Source: Brachyhypopomus gauderio
Taxonomy: Eukaryota > Chordata > Actinopteri > Gymnotiformes > Hypopomidae
DNA: 64,000 nt
Assembly (NCBI RefSeq): GCF_052324685.1
Contig: NC_135218.1
Coordinates: 25,175,601 to 25,239,600 of the forward strand
Direction of reading: 5' to 3'
Part shown: positions 57,282 through 64,000 of the stretch, one piece after another
How positions within the stretch are numbered: position 1 is the stretch's first letter
Layout of the letters: every line of letters starts with the position of its first letter
Translations under genes and position numbers: made by a program
The notes under the pieces: model-generated
Databases searched by the model: none
Told to the model about the DNA's origin: nothing
Seen by the model: only the letters and a program-made list of their open reading frames with translations

Positions 57282-57993
57282 TATATTCAATTTGTTATAC
57301 TTTTTATAAAAGTATATTGTTTCAGGTTGTTCTCAGGTTGACAATTCATCTTAAAACCAGTAGTTCTTAATCCGTATAAAATTAATTTAGATTACTTCTC
57401 TGTGTAGTTGAATACCTACCTGACTAGAGTAGTGAGGTTCACTATTACCATAATTTACCATAATCTGATTGTCACGGAACAGCTCCGGACCCTTCTCTGT
57501 GGGCGTGTCATTATGTCGTCTGCGTGCAGTTATGTCCATGTTTGTACTTCCGTGGGTGTGGGTTGTTTGTGAGCGTGTTCGTTTGTTACACCTGTGCCTT
57601 GTCTCGTGGTCACGTGGGTCTGTGTAACTCACCTATTTAATGTGCGTTCGTGTCGTGTGCTCGTCTTTGTCTAAAGCTACGTGTCAGCGTGAGTGTGTTA
57701 ATGTGCTGCTTGCGCTCTGCACTGAGCTTATTCGTATAGTCTCATTAAATGTTCGTTGTTCACCGTAATCGTCTTGGTGCCTGCTTCCCACACCCAAGCG
57801 TTACACTGACACTATGCCTCCTATGTTTTCCTTTACATAGACTATGTTCACTTAATCTCAGTGCAGAGAAAGTTCTTAACAAATACTCTTTATTTTACAG
57901 GGACTGTTTGCCATCAGCAGCACCACAGCAAATTCTCCACCTGCAGAAAATCCTCCACCATATAATGAGATGAAAGACCAACCAGTTAGCTAA
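51969..57993 (+). CDS. ms4a-like: MS4A-family four-transmembrane protein, copy 2 (7 coding exons)
   Basis: Exons 51969-52124, 53250-53360, 53472-53528, 53890-54051, 54127-54237, 54395-54475 and 57901-57993 are phase 0 throughout and join into 256 residues. Structure as in copy 1: N-tail, TM1 ([18 protein letters not shown]), TM2 across exons 2-3, TM3 (exon 4), a cysteine loop ([10 protein letters not shown]), TM4 (exon 5), and a proline-rich tail [11 protein letters not shown] with one extra Asn that separates PPPY from EM. All exons are open. Donors are consensus except exon 4 (GTAATA). Compared with copy 1, exon 1 differs at one residue of 52 but exon 2 at nine of 37. Intron 1 holds a SINE; intron 6 holds two Tc1 relics, a hAT-like element and a solo LTR. 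Confidence 0.88.
52498..52848 (-). mobile_element. tRNA-derived SINE in MS4A copy 2 intron 1
   Basis: Minus strand: GGCGGCACGGTGGTATGGTGGTTAGCACTG (A-box region) and GGTTTGATTC (B box) at the head, the conserved body (CCGGAGTACCCGG on plus), and a (GGAT)n tail at 52498-52512. CCCGATTTTACT flanks both sides (52486-52497, 52849-52860). Copy 1 has one uninterrupted CCCAATTTTACTG at 24590, the empty site. Confidence 0.9.
54490..55310 (+). mobile_element. Tc1-like transposase relic, intron 6, copy 2
   Basis: Homologue of 26340-27190 and slightly more complete: it keeps [14 protein letters not shown] between the first and second Asp boxes, [12 protein letters not shown], and [15 protein letters not shown], where the catalytic Glu has become Val. 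Inactive. Confidence 0.82.
55377..56350 (-). mobile_element. Second Tc1-like relic, intron 6, copy 2
   Basis: Homologue of 27262-28300. Keeps [19 protein letters not shown] (about 55640-55580), lost in copy 1, and [19 protein letters not shown]. Left end CACTGACCACTTTGTTAGGTGCACC. The right part is cut by the element at 56358. Confidence 0.8.
56358..57225. mobile_element. hAT-like element with hybrid ends
   Basis: Starts CAGGGCGCGAATTCAGGGCG and ends GCCCGCGAAATCCTGGTGGGACTG. The right end is a known teleost hAT-type terminus, the left a related variant. No matching 8-bp flank was found, and about 200 bp of host sequence present in copy 1 is missing, so the insertion was followed by deletion. 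Confidence 0.6.
57226..57287. repeat. (TA)n microsatellite
   Basis: About 60 bp of TA. Copy 1 has only CATATATATATGCATTC at the same place. Confidence 0.95.
57470..57805 (+). mobile_element. Solo LTR in MS4A copy 2 intron 6 (copy ii)
   Basis: TGTCACGG to GCGTTACA, flanked by CTGAT (57465-57469) and CTGAC (57806-57810). The empty site in copy 1 reads AATCTGATACTATGCC, so the duplication is CTGAT with one later change. Contains CCTATTTAATG (TATA-like) and ATTAAA (poly(A)-like). Confidence 0.92.
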
Positions 57994-58393
57994 AAATATA
58001 CTGAATACATTATGGGATGGAAACCCCCCACAACCAACCGGACTACATCTTGGCACATACACGAACATACACATATATTAATGCACATATATTAATGTAT
58101 CCTAATGCATATTCACTTGCTTTGTGGGACACAAGTTGGAGTTTGTATACTGAATACAATTAAGGTGCCAGAAATTGGATGCTGCATATAGAGGAAGGTT
58201 TAGACAGTTTGGTGACCTTGTCAACCACACTGCCTCACATGCCTTATATACTTAAATAACAATTTTAATAATTTTTTATATAATTAATTAAATAAATATA
58301 TATAAACCCTACAGCATAAATATTTGTAGCCGATGTAAAATGTTGTTGAAACCATAACCATGTCAAAGCAGTCTATAACTAATCAATGATAGC
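57994..58393. other. MS4A copy 2 3' flank
   Basis: AT-rich, no gene. Contains the intact target site of LTR copy B (CTATAACTAATCAATGATAG near 58374). Confidence 0.5.
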
Positions 58394-59555
58394 TAGGCCT
58401 GTGTTGAAAAAATTGATTTTTCGATTCAGAATCGATTCGCATATGATGATCTGATCATCGATTCGCACGTCCAATGATCGATTTTTTTTTGTGAACTTTT
58501 ACCCCCGCCTCGTCACTGAATTCACGCATGCGTGCTCAGTCTAACTGTAAAACAACATGGCGTCGGACAGTGACGGTAACGACGATAGTCAAATTGGCAA
58601 TCTAAAAACAGAAGGACAGTTTATCCAGTGTCAGTGACTATTTACAGTTAGTCCGTGTCACTGACCGTTTACCCAGTGTTTTTACAGTTTTAAAAAGTTT
58701 AAAATGTTCTTGTAACGTTGGGCTTAAGGCGCCGGACGAGATAGAATCCTTTGCACTTTCCAAATCGTTACGTTTATTACATTTACCGAAGCGCAGACAG
58801 CGCACATAAAACACGTTTACATAGAACATGTTTGACTCAAACAACGACGAGCACAGGACACTGCACGAACGCACATTAAATAGACAAACCACATCAACCC
58901 CTCGTGGTGACGAGACGAGCCACAGGTGAGACGGATTATCACAAGACGCACCCGCACCCACGGAGATCCACAGACGCAGACGAGTAGACGCAGACGACGT
59001 AAACACACGCCCAAAAGGGAGGGGTCGGGGTCCTCAACGTAACAGTTCTGTTCTTATATTCTCACTTTAAAGAAAAATACACGTTTACATTTTATACTTT
59101 CAGTTTATTAAGTGTGAGCACTTTTAAAATAAAAATGCATTTGGTAGCAACAGCTTTTGGGTGAATTCTTAATTATTTCAATCATAATAATAATGCACTG
59201 GTTACTGTCCCAGTAGGAGTCCACTGTTGCAGATATAGACACCTCAAAGATGTCCTCTGTTTATTGTCCTGGATTACCTTTCTTGAAGGTGGATTTATGA
59301 TTAGGCTACCCTTTTCACCAGTCTTCCAGCCATAAGTAACTACCAACTACCAGTAACTATTTGCTGATTAATATCGATATAATACTAGTTTTAACATGTT
59401 GCTTCTGTACACAGTCAGAAAACAGCTCAAATACATTTTTAATAACACTAAACCCCGAATTGGATCGAATCTATTAAATCGGATTAAATCGATTCTTAAT
59501 CTTCAGAATCGGAATCGGATCGATTCTTGGAATTTGAGTCAATACCCAGCCCTTA
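58394..59555. mobile_element. hAT-type element, weak TIRs, containing a solo LTR
   Basis: Starts TAGGCCTGTGTTGAAAAAATTG and ends TGAGTCAATACCCAGCCCTTA, with subterminal AATCGATTC words inverted at both ends. No clean 8-bp flank; about 120 bp of target seen in copy 1 is missing. A frame fragment MASDSDGNDDSQIGN near 58557 may be the start of a lost transposase. Confidence 0.65.
58711..59044 (-). mobile_element. Solo LTR nested in the hAT element (copy iii)
   Basis: TGTAACGTTGGG to CAACGTAACA, 334 bp, flanked by GTTCT at 58706-58710 and 59045-59049. Same family as copies i and ii. Confidence 0.92.
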
Positions 59556-60345
59556 TAAAACGAACAATTCAAATCTCAATATGAAATGCACATCTTCCAA
59601 ATAAGGGACACGCTGAAAAAATATGTATATTTTCATTATTTAATCAACAAAAGTAATTTCTCTCTCCAAAAACTGAAAATCCGCCAAGCACAAATGTGAA
59701 ATCTTTTAGTTAGTATCTTCTGGTACCTCCTTTTGCAGCCACAACTTCAACCAAACGTCTTCTGTAACCTCAAATGAGTGTCTGACATCTGCTTTTTGGG
59801 ATTTATGCCCACTCCTTTTTGCAGAACTCCACCAGTTGAGAGAGCCTGGGACAACCGGCATATATCGCCCACTTCAGATCTTGCCTCAGTATTTCTATGG
59901 GAAATCCAGAGTGCAAATCTTCTGTCTTTTAAGACATTCCTTGGTAGTTTTGCTGGAATGCTTTGGGTCTTGTTGCTTAATCCATTTCTGTCCCAGCTTC
60001 AACTCCCTGACTGCTGCCAGGAGATTCTGGTCAAGAATTTGTTGATGGTCCTGAGAATTGATGGTTCCCTGAATAATATTGAGTCGTCCAGGTTCGGCGG
60101 TGGAAAAGCAGGCCCAGACCTTCACATCTCCACCACCATGCTTCACTGTTGGGAGAAGGTTCTTCTCTTTATATGCAGTGTTGACTTTTGTCCAAACATT
60201 TTGCCTGTGATTGTGGCCAAATAATTCAGTGGACGTCCAGAAAGCCTCTGGTTTGTCCAAGTGGCAAAGTTTAAACAGGCAACTTTGTGTTTTCTTGAGA
60301 GAGCAGTGGCTTCCTTCTAGCGACTCTCCCATGAATGCCATGCCT
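59556..60345 (-). mobile_element. Decayed Tc1-like element, copy 2
   Basis: A minus-strand frame (60341-59895) carries GESLEGSHCSLKKTQS, LPTVKHGGGDVKVWACFS and QDPKHSSKTTKECLKR. Homologue of 34577-35321 plus 37800-37990 without the inserted element. Lacks the first Asp box and the HTH region, so inactive. Confidence 0.8.
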
Positions 60346-60674
60346 ATTGATTTTTGACGCGCACATCCTCACGCCAGTTGTGATGTGTAAAGTATAAACC
60401 TAGCTAAAGGGGCCAAGCTCAAAGATATCAGTGTTGGCTTTAGACTCGAATTGCACCAGCAAGGATGTGTTAGATTGTTTTGCCAACTTATATGGTTGTG
60501 TAATGTCATTATACCGTAGTTGCATTTTTCTTCTGATGCAAATCTTTAAATCGATGTTATCAGTTTCCTGAGTGCATTTTGCTCTGTGCTTTGACTCTAG
60601 ATACAACTACACAGAGCCGGCGTGGCCTATATGCTCTTTACACAGGCTGCATAGGGCCCTATAAATTAAGGAAA

Positions 60675-60710
<36 letters not shown>

Positions 60711-62092
60711 GACAAACAAAGGCCTCGTCATCTACCCCTCGAGTCTTAAGATGATGAAGCAAAACTAGCAAACTCCAGTCCCCCCGCCCCTTACCTCTTT
60801 TTAACTATGCTCATATTCTGATGGTTTCTGGTAATCTGGTGGTTAATAATATAAGCCATAATGTTTATGTATGTATGTATGTTCAGTGAGATTGGTAGAA
60901 AAACAAATTCTACAGTGGAGGAGGAAAGCTGTCATCTAGAGTCAAAAGGAAATTGTTGACAGGGTTAAGAGACTAATTGACTAATTAAAATACACTACAG
61001 TTCTGTGAAGACTATGCAGGTAGTTGGTGTACTGCCCTCATTGCATGTAGCAATGCATAAAGACAGTCAGATAAACTCTTCCTGAATATCAAGACTCTGA
61101 GGAAAGTTGCTTTCTTGTCTACAGGTTTAGCCACTCCAAGGAAGTTTAAAACTAAACACACAAAAAGGATGTCACTGGCACCCTCTGTTACATTTACATT
61201 TATGGCATTTGGCAGACGCCCTTATCCAGAGCGACTTACATTTTTATTCTCATTTTTTATACAAGTGAGCAATTGAGGGTTAAGGGCCTTGCTCAGGGGC
61301 ACCTCAGTCATAGCCTCAGGTCTGGGAATTGAACCCAGGACCCTTCGGTCACAAGACCAGTTCCCTAACCACCAGGCCATGACTGCCCTTGCCCTGTTAG
61401 CAAGAATATCCACAGCACACAGTAATAGAGTGCATGTTGGTGGGCATGAAGGTACACCCTCAAACCCTGCAGAACATATTCAAATGGCTGAACATTTCAC
61501 TGCGCACTCAGTGATGTTTAAGGATGCATCTGAAAGTGTACCTTTATATACGAGTTTTGCATGCTGACGTGGACAACCTCTGACTCTGGTTTTGTATATG
61601 GTTGCTACAGAATTTTCATTACAATCCGATTTTTTCTCACTGCATGTGTCTGTGATGTCCTATGATTCAGCCTTCACAGGAGGAATCATTTATCCATGCA
61701 TAACCTTTTAGCAGTTTAGCAAAAAACTAAAATGTTCATTTAAAATGTTCATTTCTGAAAATGAAAAGTGAATATTGTCAGAGCCTCATCAAATAGAAGA
61801 AACTTATACTGAAAATATTTACCTGGAAATTGAAAATGGACTTTTCTTAGACAGGTAGTTCACAGATCTTATGCAGATATCAGTGTCATTTCAGAGTTTG
61901 AATGCAGCTTATACATGGTATTCATGTATATGTATACTGACCTGATTGCGGTTAGAAGTCTCTGGTTTGCTTCTTAAATACAAATATTGTCATTATATCT
62001 TAAGATCCATTTATAATGTGTCATGGAAATTCTCCATCACAACAACCGGGGTCTCTCTGTAAGAAAGTTATGAGCTCGGAGAGTTACAGTCA
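60346..62092. other. Duplicated non-coding stretch, copy 2
   Basis: Matches 37925-39437. Contains a (CA)n at 60675-60707 and the SINE at 61190. No supported gene. Confidence 0.45.
61190..61388 (-). mobile_element. V-SINE/HE1-type tRNA SINE
   Basis: Minus strand: GGCCTGGTGGTTAGGGAACTGG (A box), GGGTTCAATTCCC (B box), and the conserved 3' core CGCTCTGGATAAGGGCGTCTG before a TAAATGTAAATGT end. The host reads CCCTCTGTT on one side and GCCCTGTT on the other. Copy 1 has the empty site at about 38745 (GCGCCCTCTGTTGGCAAG). Confidence 0.88.
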
Positions 62093-63172
62093 GAGGGGCA
62101 ATTGTGATGACATCCAAGGTGACCATTTCAGTGGGTAAATAAAAAAAAAGTCACTTAACCAATGAAAATATAATCATAAATATATATTTGTCTTTACATT
62201 ATAGACTGTACAGTATTTGTGCACCAATATATCTTGTAAATATTATATTGGTTAAAGCTCTACAATGACTGAACAATTAACTGTGGTCAACAAAAATTGT
62301 CATCTCTCAGTTTGCCCTCACAAACAACTTTAAACATGGAGAGGTGCCAGATTTACCATTAATTAAATAAAGTGAATCTTTCCCACTCACAATAATTTCT
62401 GTATTCATCAGACAGCATTTTATTTTAGGTGTTGCATTTTAGAATATAAATGGGGAACAGCATTAAGGATGTAACAGAATGCAGGGAAAGCAGAACAGGG
62501 TGCGAGCTACTTCACAGCCTGTTAGACATGTTTTCCATTCATACCAGTTTTGCGAAAATCCCTGGTTATATGCTTTTCCTCCCTTTGTAGACACTTCAGT
62601 TGTTTGATGTTTAAATTTGTTCTCTGTGGCCCTAATTCCTTAGTTGTTAGTTTATCTTGATTATTACGATGACAGGGCTCGAGGGTCCACTGCGCGTCGA
62701 GGCGTCTACGAGCCAAGCTTGGGGAGACGAACAGAGCTAAAGACCACAGGAATGCTGTAGACAGAGGATCGATGGTGAATGTAACGAGGCCGAAAGGCGA
62801 TACCAGCAGAGAGACACATGCCATATGTAGTGGAGTCAGGTCGTGATGGAAAACGAAGATTGTAAAGTTCACTCAGGGAGTAAACTCACTGGAAATCCTC
62901 CGCAGCACTCAAGACCAGCATAACAACCATAACCATTAGCACGGAGACCAACATAGTAGCCACAATAGCAATAGCGGAAAAGCTAATGCTTACGCTGCGT
63001 TAGCCCGTGTTACCGACCAGCACCACAGGCTGACAATCGGCGATAAGTATCCCCGATCACAGACTGGTAAGAAACAACAGACAGAGAGAGATGGGAAGAA
63101 CTCACTCATGCATTTCGAATCACAGGGGACTGATGACGGCACACAGAGAGCTCGCAGGTAAACACAAATTGC
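62093..63172. other. No gene recognised
   Basis: AT-rich to 62500, then a G/A-rich stretch (62690-63060) that could be an LTR or a CpG-bearing unique region. No coding block is believed, including the 116-codon minus frame at 62522-62872, which has no recognised domain. Confidence 0.35.
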
Positions 63173-63356
63173 GCATTTCCACTAGGGCCTGCTTGGCGCG
63201 GTACGGTTCGATACGGATCGATTCGCAACGGAACGGTACGGTCGCGTTGTGTTTCCATTACAATGGTGGACCACCACAATGTGGGTGGAGTCGCTGTTGG
63301 CGCGCGGGTTGTAGTGTCGTGACATCATTTGTTTGCGACCACAACACCGTACAACA

Positions 63357-64000
63357 ATGGACGAGATGGCGATGGAAGGACTCGTGTACCTTGTGCTAGG
63401 GTTATGGCTTTTATTCCGGAAACGTGCAAATGAAGAGAGCAAGAGAAGGTTTCAGTTTGCGAGACACACAACACAAGAAAAGGAGCGGAGACTCCTTGAG
63501 ACCATACAGCAGTATCAGGCCGAGGACGACAGGAGAGGGAGAAAAAGACGCAGGCTGGTAAGCTAAGCTAACGCTAGTTAACATCGGTCTTTCTCCCCGA
63601 GATAAATGTGTAAAGCGTGTAAAGCTAACACAGTAAAAAATGCATTCTGTGTGTGTGCGTTTCAGATGGCTTTGTTGTTGGCTAATAGCCGTCGCAAACC
63701 CTCAGTGTGGACATTCCGACGAGCGTCTCAGTGGTGGGACGTTATTGTTCCTGAGTTCACGTGCACACAGTGGCTACAGAACTTCAGGATGTCCCGAGAA
63801 GCGTTTGACTCCCTCAGCAACAAATTGCGTCCAGCCCTGGAGCGACAAGACACAACTTTTCGAGAGTGTGTGCCCGTACACAAAAGAGTGGCAATAGCAC
63901 TGTGGAAGCTTGCTACGGGCTCGGAGTACAGAAGCATAGGCCATCTGTTTGGAGTCAGCACTACAACTGTGTGCAGGTGTGTGCAGGATTTCTGTGCTGC
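63357..64000 (+). CDS. PIF/Harbinger transposase (HARBI1-like), 5' part, open
   Basis: Exon 1, 63357-63557 (67 codons; basic end GRKRRRL before GTAAGC), splices in phase 0 to exon 2 from 63666 (after TTTCAG), open to the window edge. Exon 2 reads WWDVIVPEFTCTQWLQNFRMS, REAFDSLSNKLRPALERQDT, VHKRVAIALWKLATGSEYRS and GHLFGVSTTTVCR. That is the N-terminal helix-turn-helix half of PIF/Harbinger transposases (FRMSKE-F, RVA--LW-LAT--YR--G--FG---STV). The DDE catalytic part lies beyond the window. No stop or frameshift is seen. Upstream, 63173-63240 is rich in ACGGTACGG/CGGTACGG and is probably the transposon's left end. Could instead be a domesticated copy. Confidence 0.8.

Larger units (their letters stand above)
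47985..62092. repeat. Segmental duplication, copy 2
   Basis: Partner of 21935-39437. Insertions found only here: a LINE (48670-49600), solo LTRs at 49695, 57470 and 58711, a SINE in MS4A intron 1 (52498), a hAT-like element (56358), a hAT (58394) and a SINE (61190). Edges are approximate. Confidence 0.9.

Noticed and set aside
21935..62092. Simple assembly duplication of identical sequence
   Set aside because: The copies differ throughout, carry different insertions and encode different proteins. A collapsed or uncollapsed haplotype pair is still possible and is noted as a check.
62522..62872. 116-codon minus-strand frame
   Set aside because: No recognised motif and no splice or regulatory context; may be chance.
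1..64000. CRISPR arrays, operons or bacterial features
   Set aside because: Tandem and dispersed repeats here are minisatellites and transposons; gene structure is spliced and eukaryotic.

Overview
This is nuclear DNA of a ray-finned (teleost) fish. Genes are broken by GT-AG introns, and the rest is a dense mix of fish-type repeats: hAT, Tc1/mariner and PIF/Harbinger DNA transposons, L2/CR1-like LINEs, Ty3/gypsy LTR fragments and tRNA-derived SINEs. I cannot name the species.

Layout. 1-6.5 kb: a LINE scrap, a decayed Ty3/gypsy pol on the minus strand with a 39-bp minisatellite beside it, a solo LTR with target duplication, and the last exon of a C1q-domain gene (minus). 6.5-12.4 kb: two adjacent plus-strand pseudogenes of multicopy teleost families, a C2H2-finger transposase-like gene and a SAMD3-like gene, preceded by a perfect hairpin. 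12.4-21.5 kb: hAT elements with 8-bp target duplications, a short LTR retrotransposon without gag/pol (14679-16759) and a decayed LINE. 21.9-39.4 kb and 48.0-62.1 kb: two diverged copies of one segmental duplication. Each carries a seven-exon MS4A (CD20-like, four-membrane-span) gene with an open reading frame on the plus strand. 39.4-48 kb, between the copies: an integrase scrap, a nearly complete Tc1-like transposon, a hAT element, a decayed hAT transposase and one orphan MS4A exon. The window ends in a PIF/Harbinger transposase that is open as far as it can be read.

The only host genes seen are the two MS4A genes and the C1q exon. Everything else is mobile or derived from mobile DNA. The two duplicate copies work as before/after pictures for each other. 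Insertions present in both are older than the duplication; those in one copy only are younger and have visible empty sites in the partner. The clearest case is a nest at 29097-34523: an LTR element with a 5-bp target duplication, a LINE inside its 3' LTR, a hAT inside its body, and an LTR-like piece inside the hAT.

Limits: exon boundaries, protein families and repeat families were assigned by eye from motifs. No database search, alignment score or expression evidence was available.
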